Below are positions 38,341-58,838 of a stretch of DNA of 64,000 nt, piece after piece; the first letter of the stretch is position 1; every line of letters starts with the position of its first letter. The DNA comes from Litoditis marina (Eukaryota; Nematoda; Chromadorea; Rhabditida; Rhabditidae). The stretch is from positions 8,438,978 to 8,502,977 of the forward strand of contig OZ038438.1 of the NCBI GenBank assembly GCA_964036275.1, written 5' to 3'. Position numbers and translations under genes: made by a program. The notes below the pieces were generated by a model, which had not been told where the DNA came from, searched no databases, and saw only the letters and a program-made list of their open reading frames with translations.

Positions 38341-39582
38341 TAGCTCGTGAGTAAGGTTCACGAGACGCCCCCCACAGCTCGCGCTTAACCATATGATCAA
38401 AGAAAAGAACATCACCAACTAACTCTCCGCCTCCCGAAAAATGTTCCCGTTAGATCTCGTAGCTGTATGGGGAGACTACTAGCCCGACAGTGTAGTTTGC
38501 GACGACATTCACCTAGTAGTATGCAATTACAAACGTGAGTCACAGGCAGGGATTGTGCGTGTCAGTATGAGTTATGCAACGCGTACACCTAGTGGGGGGA
38601 AGGGAAGGTTTCGTGGTGGTTTTATGCTTCTACGGGACCAGTTAAGTGGTTTAGTTTACGCATACTATTTCGGGGTTGTACACATAGTATAGTCTCACTT
38701 ACTTCAAAGCAAATGCCAATACGATAGTCCAGTAGTAATAGGTGAGTAGGCGTTTATTAATAGGAGTCCTAATTAAATCTCGTGAGAGACGGAGTCCAAT
38801 ATTCCAAACTTATCAAATTAATTGCCCACCCTGACTACCAAGTTTTTAAATTGGTGTGAAACCCTTGGGGGAACACTAAAAAGTTCCACTGAGCATAAGC
38901 ATATCGAACCTAAAAGAAAGAGACAGAGGGGGAGAGGGGAAGCTGTGTTTCTTGACATTGCATAACTTCATACAGATGAATGAATTGTTGACTAAACAAG
39001 TAACTGAGATATATATTCGTATTATCGTTATGATAGTGAAAGCGGGGATGTAAGAAGGTTGCAACGCAGAAAGACTGAAATATGACAAGATCAAGCTACA
39101 AACACGGTTGTTACCAGCTAGATGTACAGTATCGACCCGCTCTGCGCAGCTGTCCTGAACGAACCCTGTATACTAGTTGCAACAAACATAGGTTTACAAA
39201 TAGTGTAGACTGAAAAACAATGCCCAAATGAACAAAACTGGGTGCGGTTAGGAGAACTGGTTATTATGATCATATAATCGAACCACCATGCAACGGACGG
39301 GGTACTCATTCATCATCGACATTGGTGAGTAGAGAGATCAGTTTTGGATTGTTTTAGTTAAAGTACGGACACTTGATCCACTGATTAATCACAACGAAAT
39401 TGTAGTTTGCTCTGCACACCCATCGGAATGCATCAACATGGAGGACTATTGTAACGCAAGCAAGTCTGGTAACGAAAGCAACGTTGTTATCTTTATTTTT
39501 TTGAGAAAACGTTTTTCAATAACTTTTCGCTCTCACAACTGAGTAATTCGTACCTAAAATCAAAATGTTTCAATCAATGTAG

Positions 39583-39641
39583 AATCATTTCCCAGAGCTC
39601 GTGAAGTTTATGTCTCCTGTTGAACAACAAGGGAACTGCGG
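39583..39641 (+). pseudogene. Possible papain-family (cathepsin) exon fragment
   Basis: Between AATGTAG and GTGAGT the + strand reads NHFPELVKFMSPVEQQGNCG in phase 0. SPVxxQGNCG is the oxyanion-hole region of C1 peptidases, which is normally followed by SCWAF. I find no SCWAF exon downstream before NACA and no convincing prodomain exons upstream. An isolated remnant or a chance match are both possible. Confidence 0.2.
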
Positions 39642-39857
39642 GTGAGTCTGATTCTGCTCTCTAACATTCACATGTGAATGTGCACAGGTTTCGGGGAGAA
39701 TTAATACAGCGCCGCAGATGGTGTTGATTTCGATATGTCATACAAGTTTCAAGTTGATACAAGATAGTTTAGACGAAAAGTGAATAATTTATATTAAACG
39801 TGGACAGAAAGAAAAACTTTTTTCATCAAACGGTGGGGTTTCCGATTAAAGTGAGAT

Positions 39858-39971
39858 GTGGGCGAATTCAGTCGAGAACCGGCTACTTCCCGAACCGAAA
39901 CAGTGGATTCCCAATGGCGGTTTGGTTCTCCAGTTCGGGAAGGACTTGATTCTCGAGTAAATTGGCCGAAA
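39858..39971. mobile_element. Short relative of the CCGAAC hAT-like MITE
   Basis: Left end GGGCGAATTCAGTCGAGAAC and right end inverse (GATTCTCGAGTAAATTGGCC) match the ends of the element at 12996-13292. Flanks both carry AAGTGAGAT (39849-39857 and 39972-39980). Only about 114 bp; internally deleted. Confidence 0.65.
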
Positions 39972-40368
39972 AAGTGAGATTGTTGATCAGCAGAAAAACC
40001 GTCTCCAAGATAGTCTGTTAGTCAAATTGTAAAAGTGGAACCTGCAGTTGGGATGGAATAATAATTGTTAATTTTGTGTGAAACCTGCAGTTGGGATGGA
40101 ATAATTGTTAATTTTGTGTGATACCTGGTGTGAATAAACATGGCGCCTAATTCTTTATCTAACCAGGTATTTCGCTAACCATTGATTTTACTCGCTAACC
40201 ACGGTAAACCCAAATTCACGAACGCTGGTTTTTGCTGTTGAAGATAACCTCCAAAACATACCCCTCCCCTGACTCATCAGTATCGCGAGAAAACAGAAAA
40301 CGTTATAGGAAACTCATCATTTATGACGGCGACAACAAAGAACAGAGAACAATTAAGTATCATAAAAA

Positions 40369-41332
<964 letters not shown>

Positions 41333-41684
41333 TGTAGCAGAAGGATTCCCTGAACAGATAAGATGAACACAAATAATGACAAGACAAAATAGGTAAAAAA
41401 AAAATGACAGTAGATAGATACTTCGGACTGATCGAACCGAGTTGAGAAAGCAACGAAAGTAAATGACCATAATTTACTATACAGTTAAAATTTAGTAGAA
41501 CGTCTTCACATAGACCAGCAATCGAGACAGTAGGTTAAGAATCGTGTGTACAATAAAACAAATTGTGAAATGTGCAAAAAAAATATGTACGGGTAAGTAA
41601 GGCAGCAAAACTACTCACAACCAAACTAATAGAAATCAGTATACAAGTAATTACATAAAAATATCACAGAATTCGGGAATCACA

Positions 41685-46517
<4,833 letters not shown>

Positions 46518-47107
46518 CAACCTACCGCCCTAGGAAAGAACGTGAATTACTTACGAACATTTATAAGAATACCGCATCACAAAAGTTTCAAAAATTCGAA
46601 GAAGATTTAAATCGGAACATTCCTGAACCGCATGAGGGAAGAACCACAGTAAACAGACGTTCCAGAACTTGGCCAACCTGCGCATCCAACTTTGAATCGA
46701 GCACATGGCGCGAAATGGTTTCTTTTATAAAGCGCAACGCGCGATGACTTTCGCGTTAGGGCGCGGATAACGTGGCACATCATAAAAATAAGGAACAAAT
46801 GATATATAACCCCAAACTTGACTATCCACGGTAAAGTGAGCCCCAATAGTGGATAGTCCTAGTCTCAATGATCTTTGCTGTTTTCCTAATGTTTTGGCAG
46901 CGTTCTTAGCCGTTTTAATATACGACTTATTAGTACAGAGTTCCTGGTTTGTATTTCAGTACTGATACTGCACCTTTGAATTTCGGATAATTACGTGGAT
47001 TGATCGACTAATTATTCACACTATGTACATCTATAAACTATTTCAGATGCCCGAACAACCTGCATTATACAAAATAACGACACACAGATAGGACGCATCT
47101 TCATTGT
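46518..47107. other. Intergenic gap between PSF3 and WWP-1
   Basis: About 590 bases. It has a small inverted pair ACTATCCAC/GTGGATAGT at about 46818-46859. The gap is wider than in a typical nematode operon, so a separate promoter is as likely as co-transcription. Confidence 0.45.
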
Positions 47108-49701
47108 TCACGACAAAATACTATGTTTCCGTTTATTCGAACGTCTTCCACCATTCATCCACTCGATGAGGTCGTGCCTCCACAGGGAAATATCTTTAAA
47201 CAGACGTTCCTCTAACTTATCGAACTTCTCCAATTTAGATTGTCCCAACAAAGCCTTCGAAACTACACCTGAAAAAAACGGAAAGAGTCATTTTTAAACC
47301 AATGAGATCTTTATTTTCAGCTTGAGTATTGGGCTATTCCTCTCTAGTATTTTATTTAAAATCATAGATAAGATGTCTTTTAACGTATACTTACAGGCTG
47401 TATTAACTCTAATCAAAAAGGTCAAATTGATTGAAATAAAAAATATAAGGGTTGATAGGCAATTCAGGTTCCTGCCTCAATGAATTGTTTTCAAAAAATC
47501 AATCCTATAACCGCTGAATCAAAAAAATCAAATCAAAGACGAGTCAGACGAACCAAAAGTCACCTCCCTCTTGAGTAATCGAATTCAGCCAAATGTGTAT
47601 CACCGGATTCCAATCAGGAAGAATAAATATGGTTACCTCCTATTCGCTGAATTAATGTCCCAAGAAGGCAATCTGACAAAGTTCTTCCATCTGTTCTATC
47701 CAAAAGATCAGCCAATCGCATTCCCACGTAATAATAATACTGTAATAAGGTATCATTATTGGATAATGCTGTAGATTAAGGCACAGAGAACTGAATTTCT
47801 CGGAGCCTTTGCATGTTCCGATTATTAGCGTGTTCTCTCTTCATATTTTACAGTTTCCACTTTTCTTAGTACCACACGCTTCACCACGGAATAAAGTATT
47901 CATACATATATAAAACTATATAAAGTAAAACCTAGACGTAAACCGCGCAACTCACCTGTTGCAGTTGCTTCAGGTTGGCAGTGGAGGCATGAGAAAAAAG
48001 AACATTTTGCATGGCAGAATTATATGCTTTCGGCAAACTTATCTGCAATATTCGATACTAACATCGGAAATCGTGCTTCCCGGAAAACCCCCTGAATTTT
48101 CGGGGAAATCACTTTTCGGGGAGCGAACGGGGAAAAATCGGGTAAGAAGTGAGGAACTAACCCCGAAAGTTTAAGGATTTTCGGGGAAAAGGTGCGGAAA
48201 CGGCCTGAAAAAACCCTGAATTTGCGGAGAATTCACGTTTCGGGGAGTGATCGGGGGATCTTCGGGGAGAAAGTAAGGAATAAACCCCAATACCCAACGC
48301 GCGAGGTAACAGCCAGTATGTAAGCTTTTAGTTCACCTGCCCTGTCACAAGCGCTCATGGCGCAGTGGCAGCGTTGCCGCCTGGAACGCCGACCCCCAAG
48401 GGTTCGATTCCCGCGAGGTAACAGCCAGTATGTAAGCTTTTAGTTCACCTGCCCTGTCACAAGCGCTCATGGCGCAGTGGCAGCGTTGCCGCCTGGAACG
48501 CCGACCCCCAAGGGTTCGATTCCCGGGAGAACCAAAATAAGTGAAAATTTCAGAGTATATTGATGGTACTGATTCAAATAGATAACACATAATAATTCAA
48601 ATGTATATATTCATAAAACGGTAGATCATTAAGTTTTGAGAAGTCCTATTCGTAATTCGTTCGGTGAATTTTCAGGGGTTTTTCCCCGTTCGTTCAGCCA
48701 TTTTTCAGGCTTTTCCCCCTTTAATTCTCCCCGAACGAGCGGTGAGCGAACCCCGAAAAATATTCTCCTGTGTAATATACACAATCGCAACCAGAAGTAA
48801 ACATGACTGTAGTTTTATCTATAATCTGACTATTACCAATAAATATGTTGTGTTATCAACAATTTTCCAGAGCGGCTGCGAATCGAGCAGCATGTTATAT
48901 TAAGTATTTTCCCACGGAAGGTTCGTGGTTGATAGTTCAAATGTTCAATCAAATGTGGCTTGTCTTGGTCAATTGTATTTAGTTTAAAACCTATTTTCAA
49001 TGGATTCTACGACGTATTCACGTGAACAGGCTGACAAGGGAGGTTTTGTGAGTTGCGCTCTTACACGCTGATACAGAAAGAATAATATTTGATTCGATTT
49101 ATTATACTAAGCGGTGTGAAACAAATAAGTACCTCACATTGCTCCTTCAGAGATCCAATCATGTACAGAGGCACAGCGGCCTTGATGCCCTTGTTTTGCA
49201 CTATTTCGGGAGATGGTAATCCACAGAGAGGGAACAGTTCTGAAATGAGAAGCTTACTCACTGAATTTCACCGGGAATAGTGTAATACAACTTCTGGGGT
49301 CTCGAACAGATTAGATTGGTTTTTTCCAAAGTGTGATTAAAACTGAATTCATCGTTTTCAAAATGATCTTATCTTGAGAAACGCTATTAACTATGCATAA
49401 CATCCAATAGAATGAGACTGATAATACGACATAGCATGTATTTTTTATCGAAAGCACCTAATTTTTTGAATGAATACGAAACAGTCTTAGAATCTAATTT
49501 CATCCGGAAGTTTAGTTAATGAAAAATGTCTGCCGTTAGGCAGAGAACCCAGAAAAGGACAGTTTCAAGAAGAGAAAAAAAGTTGATAACCATACCTGAA
49601 TCAATTGAATTGTCTATAATACACGTGATCCTAGCGCAACTAGCGAGAATGTCGTCCAGAGCAAAGTAATCGGATCCAACTTGTAACTCATCCGATGCCA
49701 T
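47108..49701 (-). CDS. GINS3: GINS complex subunit PSF3
   Basis: GINS (SLD5, PSF1-3) joins CDC45 and MCM2-7 to form the replicative helicase. Exons 49596-49701, 49133-49239, 47956-48042, 47637-47739, 47108-47268 join in phase to 187 residues. Matches to the family: YFALDDILA at the N-terminus (human FLSLDDIL), a short B-domain KAAVPLYMIGSL (human LELPLWL), ISLPKAYNSAMQNVLFSHAS (VELPKIYQEGWRTVFSAD), YYVGMRLADLL and LSDCLLGTLIQRIG (ISQSLLQTFIGRF), and a basic end RSNKRKH (NYKKRK). Intron 2 (48043-49132) holds a large repeat cluster including tRNA-derived units, beginning about 20 bases from exon 3. Confidence 0.92.
48063..48775. mobile_element. TTTCGGGGA-rich element in PSF3 intron 2
   Basis: The left part (48063-48300) repeats TTTCGGGGAGA-like phrases; the right part (48660-48770) carries the same phrases inverted (TTTTCAGGGGTTTTTCCCCG, TCTCCCCGAAC). 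The tRNA-derived tandem lies between, so it looks like a composite or nested insertion. No coding capacity seen. Confidence 0.55.
48301..48524 (+). repeat. Tandem pair of 112-bp tRNA-derived units (SINE-like)
   Basis: Two copies (48301-48412 and 48413-48524) appear identical as printed. Each ends in a tRNA-like segment with A-box TGGCGCAGTGG and B-box GGTTCGATTCC (48353-48413 and 48465-48525). The T-arm and D-arm can pair, but the 5' CTCATG and the 3' flank do not form an acceptor stem and the anticodon arm does not fold well, so these are tRNA-derived repeats, not tRNA genes. Confidence 0.7.
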
Positions 49702-51322
49702 TTAAATAAAAAGGAACTAACTGTAATGATAACAAAGCTGAGAAAAAATATTGCAATAACAAAAAATTAAACAAATAGCGCAAAAAACATACAGGCATCG
49801 CATGAAAAAGCATGGCCCTAACGAGGCGTTCGCATATATATATATACTTGAATTTTGAATGTTCGCGCGCTCGAACCGAAGTTGTCGTGACAGCAAACGC
49901 AGAGGCGTACCGTACCTCTATATTACAGCCCCATGTTTTTGAGAAGTCATGCGCAATCAACTTGCTCAATTCAATGAAGATGATTCAAAATTTTCGTACT
50001 TGTATGCAGATTACGTTGCAAACAAAACAAAACAAACTTAACTCGATGTTTCACAAAATCTCATTTAAATACCAAGTGAACAAAAGGATGGATGAGAATG
50101 TACACCTTCAACAAACAGTTGTTAACGAAGGCTGGTCCAAAAAAATTGTTCATGCAGAGCGTCTCCGAATCTCTATTAATGTCTAAGAAAGTGTAATGGG
50201 ACAAATAAATGCGGTACAACATTCATATAGTGTAAGTACTATGGTTAGCGGTTTGCACATAAACTCTATTCGCAACAGCTAGCTTATAGGTCGTCGAGTG
50301 TGTTTTATGGAGATTTAGTTGTTGGTCAGAATCACACATGTGAGAGCTTTCGAAAGTACGAACCCTGTACTCCGTTTTGAACTGGTAATTGGCTGTCTAC
50401 TGGTTGGCGAATGAGAGAAGAGTCTCGGTCTGCCTTACAGAGTTTCCCTCTGAGACTGTCCTCTGCAAAGTTCCGCGTGGAACTTTGAAGAGCAAGGGTA
50501 ACTTTAACTTTAACACGGCGAATTATTTATTTAGCCCAGCCACAACCGGTTTTATAGGCTTTGGAAATCGTACTGAAAAAGCAGGAACTTCCACGTCCTC
50601 TTCCGTCCACAACGAAGAAATACGGAAATTCTCTTTCCTGCACTTGTAAGAGAACATTATTCCTCAGACACACCCAAGAAACCATTTCATATAAGTAGAT
50701 TTGAACGTCATTGTACATAGAATGAACCAGATTATACTGAACTTTTACTTTTTTTCTACTAAACACAACAAGTTCATGTTTTCTATGGATTTTGGTGATA
50801 AATAAATAAAATACTTATCAGAGGTGGATACTTCACTCACTTCATGCGCTTTTTTTCCGTTCTATCAAAAGTAAAAATGTACCATATAAAATTGTACTCT
50901 ATCTATCTGTGTACTCTATCTACCTGTTTAGGCTAATTCTATATATGATCAGGTTTGTTTTGGTAACCTAACCGGTTTTTGGTAACCCCTTTTCAGGTTA
51001 CCTCATAGGTAGCCTAAAACTAAAATCCGGTTACCGTACAAACAAACAAGAAAAATCATATTTTGCGTTGAAAAACAGGAAACCGACTTTCCTTTTCGAT
51101 TACCAACCTTAAAAGTTGCAGGTTACAAGGTTACATATAGAATTCACCGTGTTTTTAGTTGGAACCCGTGACTTTTCGATCAACATTTATAAACGATGGC
51201 GTTGCAACAATTCAGATATGACCACCCCTCTAGTAGAACTCCAATGATGCCAAGGAGACAGAAGCATTGTGTCAATGAACGTTTATTTCATGAATTGTCT
51301 CTAAATTAAGATGAATCGTTAA
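49702..51322. other. Intergenic stretch between PSF3 and the BTB gene
   Basis: No supported exon. The right part holds the GGTTACC element at about 50941-51150. Confidence 0.45.
50941..51150. repeat. GGTAACC-rich inverted element, copy 1
   Basis: Starts AATTCTATATATGATC and ends inverse (ACATATAGAATTCACC). Internal blocks GGTAACCTAACCGGTTTTTG, CCCTTTTCAGGTTACC, TAAAATCCGGTTACCGT recur in the element at 63706-63981. Confidence 0.65.
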
Positions 51323-55298
<3,976 letters not shown>

Positions 55299-55544
55299 CT
55301 AGAATTTGATCATAATTTGCTTGAGTTGACTAATTTATAAAATCAGAGCACAAAATGGATATAGCAGCGCCTGAAGCCCCACTGTATAAACGTCAGTATA
55401 TTGAAGAAAAGTTAAGTGAGAGTGAAATTTCCTCATTCTCTTGCTCAGACTATATTTCAGACCCGAACCCAAAGAAAAACATTTCGAACTTTCAATGGTA
55501 GCCTCTTTTCATCTTTTCTCTATTTTTTTCTCCGTTTTTTTCGT

Positions 55545-57169
55545 TCAGTAAGAAATTGCTAGGCTGTAAGCGGAATATCGCAAGCTGACATTAACGTTCC
55601 TGACGAACTCATGAGAGCCGGAGAGAATCAAACTAACTTCCACTGATGTCGGGGTGGTTCCATCTATTCTCGAGAGTGTGATCTTGACTTCCTTTACAAC
55701 TCTTTGGTAACCCTGGAAAAACAAATTTACAGTAACATCACGTCTTAGTTGTTGGACGTGAATGATGACTGCTTCAACTTCTAGCTAATTTTCTCACCAG
55801 ATCGATGTAATGTGTATCAACAACAACGCCTTCGTCCTCTTCTTTATGTAGCGCTAGGTACCTGCAATCGTTCAAGTTTTCATGGCGTCTCACCATACAA
55901 AAATCGGTACTTTTTAACCCATTGAGAAACTGGACGGTAAAGGTAAAGTGTTCTCCAGAATCGACCCAAAGCATATGGATATCACTTCTAACACGGTACC
56001 TTATATAGTTTATTAACTGAAAGGGGGGGGGGAGGGCGTGAAAACGTATGTGCATGTTCATAATGACAGTTTCTTCTCACTTATGATAGTAACATACTAA
56101 CCACATATACTCATTTAATACATACTAAAACTTTGATATATCATGAAACTTTGATTGTAAACTAACCAGGTATTTCCATTATTAGGAAAAGTGTAACATT
56201 CAGTATGAAAGTCGTCGCTGCAAACGTTCAGCGTCTTCCTTAATCTAGACACTTGTTTTCTATCGATAACGCTGATCTTGGGAAAGACGGGAGTTCTCCC
56301 ATCTTTTGTTTCCCGAATAGGGAAGGCGTCGACGTCTCTCTTATTTCCTCCGGAACTGATCTCACGATCAATAGATGACATCACAGCCTTAAGTTGATAA
56401 GTTTTGTTGTTAGTCTTCCCGGTCACGTTAAATTATTTGTAAGGCAATGTTCTGAATCGCAAACACTAAAGAACTGAATTGGGAGGGATGCTCATTTAAG
56501 GCCAATTTCTGCCCTTACATTTTCCCAAACCTAAATCGAACCTACTCTTTCGGAATCAAGTGGTTTGGCTAGAAAACGAACCAGTTCCGTACTCAAATCC
56601 ACTGCAACGAGCCAAAGTTGCGTAAACTACAATTATTTTCATAGCACTTTAATTGTTTCGAACAACGTGGTTCGGGGATAATCGGTTCGGAAAGAATTAC
56701 ACCCTCAACTGTATTTTCCATCGATAGACTATGAATAGATAAATAGGGTCCAGAATTCGAATAGTGAGACATGTAGTTTGTTTTATTCCAACTGAGACTC
56801 CTACAGTATGATTACAAAACTTCAATCATGCTTCACTGACGGGAATATAATTAAAATTGTTTACAAAGCATTCGAATCTGATCACCTATAACAATAAATG
56901 TTCGAACTCTCTTTTGATAAAGTTGAAGTTTTCATTAGAAAACCGATGGAGAAACTCGAAAGTGTACTGTAGGAGTCTCAGTCAGAAAGATGGCGACTAT
57001 ATTAGAGGTATCTTGTCTGTAATAGGAAAAACAGGGTTTTTCCAGCTGAAAACCACACGAGAGGTTGAGAACTAAACTGAAGGGAAAATCGCCGTTTGAT
57101 CCTACCGGCCAAGAATATAATAACTAATATGATAATAGATAACAGTCCGAAGCACAACAGAAGTATCAT
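55545..57169 (-). CDS. Unrecognised spliced gene, possibly the 5' part of the BTB/MATH gene
   Basis: Supported exons: 56167-56387 (SGGNKRDVDAFPIRETKDGR, VCSDDFHTECYTFPNNGNTW), 55798-55999 (YRVRSDIHMLWVDSGEHFTF to VVVDTHYIDL), 55545-55712 (GYQRVVKEVKITLSRIDGTT, SGSHEFVRN). Phases join (2 to 1, then 0). An upstream exon 57106-57169 starts with ATG and encodes a signal or membrane segment, MILLLCFGLLSIIILVIIFL, but its phase does not fit the next exon, so a piece is missing or it belongs elsewhere. The last exon either runs to TGA at 55545-55547 or splices at 55596 (GT TAAT) in phase to the MATH-like exon at 55298, making SHEFVRN-IFSANLN, which resembles a MATH start. In that case this is the N-terminus of the BTB gene. 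Function unknown. Confidence 0.45.
56784..56992. mobile_element. MITE of the CTACTGAGACTCCTACAGTA family, copy 3
   Basis: Ends ATTCCAACTGAGACTCCTAC and inverse GTACTGTAGGAGTCTCAGTC. Lies between the 57106-57169 and 56167-56387 exons. Confidence 0.65.
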
Positions 57170-57800
57170 GACTCGTTCTGAATAGCTTGGCGGAACCGAC
57201 TGAGCGGAGGGCAAAATTACGAGAAAAAAAATGAAACGTCTGTTTCGCCACCATCAACAGTACATCCATTTTCTCGTGAAAACATGGTAAGAACCGCTGA
57301 TGGAGAATTTTGGCGCAACATATTTGTAGATGGGAAGTACTCGTGAAACCTGTGAGCAAACTACGAAACTGAGTCAGTGTTGCAGTTCCATTTCACTTGA
57401 GCACATGTTTCAACGGTAGTTTTCGAGAAGATGAAACAAACTCAACGGTTTGAGTAACAGAACGTTTCAACGTTCTCGCTCTAACGCGGTAAAGTTGTCT
57501 GTAACAAAATTGTTGCCTTCGCAAGTTCTCATAACAACACTGCTTCACTTCTGCTTGCTCATTTCAGTTCTGGCCTTGCGATACTCAAAACTACCTGGAG
57601 TAAGACTTTGTTCGTATATCACTCAACTACCCTATGAGACTTTATTGCAATAAAAAATAAACTGTTCTAGACGTCGTGGTAACCTCCTGCAAAGCTGCAA
57701 AATATCTTGTAGGTTATTATTCGGGAACTGGCTAAAGAAAATCTGAGAATCCTTCCAGTTATACTACGTTTGAGCATACAATGTGTGAGGCAGCTGGTGA

Positions 57801-57823
57801 ACCTCATGAGATAATCTCATGAG
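57801..57823. repeat. Short palindromic repeat, CTCATGAGATNATCTCATGAG family
   Basis: Near-perfect palindrome ACCTCATGAGATAATCTCAT followed by GAG. Confidence 0.5.
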
Positions 57824-57909
57824 AGTTGGAGACTCGCCAAGACCAAACTACCCTTCATGGTCGCTCCCTATAATGCCTATTGAATACAAACTACACCTGA
57901 AATGTTTTT

Positions 57910-58190
57910 AAGGTGATAAATTTGAGGGTGACCCAAATCTGGGTCAGGAGTATCCAGGCATCGTAGCAAAGTCATGAAAGTGGTAAGCTCACCCTGATTG
58001 AGGACCTGATCACAGTCTGGCCACCCAGTTGCCAACTCTCCGTGTTTAAGCATAGTGGGGGTGACCCAAATCTGGGTCAGGTAGTGTCCAGATAGTTCAG
58101 CTCAGAGCTGACCTTTTCAAGAGACTTTGCTACGGTGCCAGATAGTTCCGCTCGGAGCTGACCTTTTTAGGAGACTTTGCTACGGTGCCA
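57910..58190. repeat. Tandem and dispersed repeat cluster upstream of the tetraspanin gene
   Basis: GGTGACCCAAATCTGGGTCA occurs at about 57929 and 58048. A unit of about 53 bases (ATAGTTCAGCTCAGAGCTGA, then AGAGACTTTGCTACGGTGCC) is repeated in tandem at about 58091-58190. The first motif is itself palindromic (ACCCAAATCTGGGT). Confidence 0.7.
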
Positions 58191-58838
58191 GGTAACTTCT
58201 ATCAATGCGGGCCAATCTCAATACTTCCATTGAACATTATGCTCGAATTAAAATCGAAAACTGCTCAAACGCTCAAACGATCAAAAGTATTCGTTTCCTC
58301 ATCTGTGCAGCGTACGCGCGTTGACGAAAATTGATCAATCACCCTTTAGAATATAGGTATATATTGTTACATAAATACCTCCAGAACCAATTTTAAATGT
58401 TCAATACAATGGTTGAAAAGCCCTACTACGAATTCAGTCTGTTGGGAATGTGGTGCGTGAGAAATCATCTATTGACCGAAAAACCAACTTAAGCTCAGAT
58501 AGAATTTAGTTTTTGCATATTGTGGGTCCACGTTCGTATATTTTGGTGATGAAAAACGTGGAGCGAACACGAATTTGAGTGTGTTAGCTCAGCCGGGCCC
58601 TTTGCGCACCTATACGCCTCGTCTATAATGACAAGGTGGTTTTGAAATGAAGGGGGCAACATGTTATCGAGTTCAATTTGCAGTTCGTGCCGACTATTTG
58701 TGTCAATTCTCTGTGATTTCGGGCATCTTTCGAGACAACTTCCTGTCGACCCTAGGGAGAAGCCGCCCATCTCATCCCATCGATCCCCCTCCTATTTAGA
58801 TATCTCACTTCATATCTCTGGCAATCTCCTGCGTAGTT

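Larger units (their letters stand above)
36563..39848. other. Gene-poor stretch with G-tract and a cathepsin-like exon fragment
   Basis: No complete gene seen. It holds 16 consecutive G at 38132-38147, a short palindrome (38317-38340) and, at about 39583-39641, one open exon-like segment (see separate entry). Confidence 0.4.

Noticed and set aside
58495..58770. 91-residue ORF on the minus strand upstream of the tetraspanin gene
   Set aside because: No family resemblance, overlaps the likely promoter and first exon region of the tetraspanin gene, and has no supporting partner exon.
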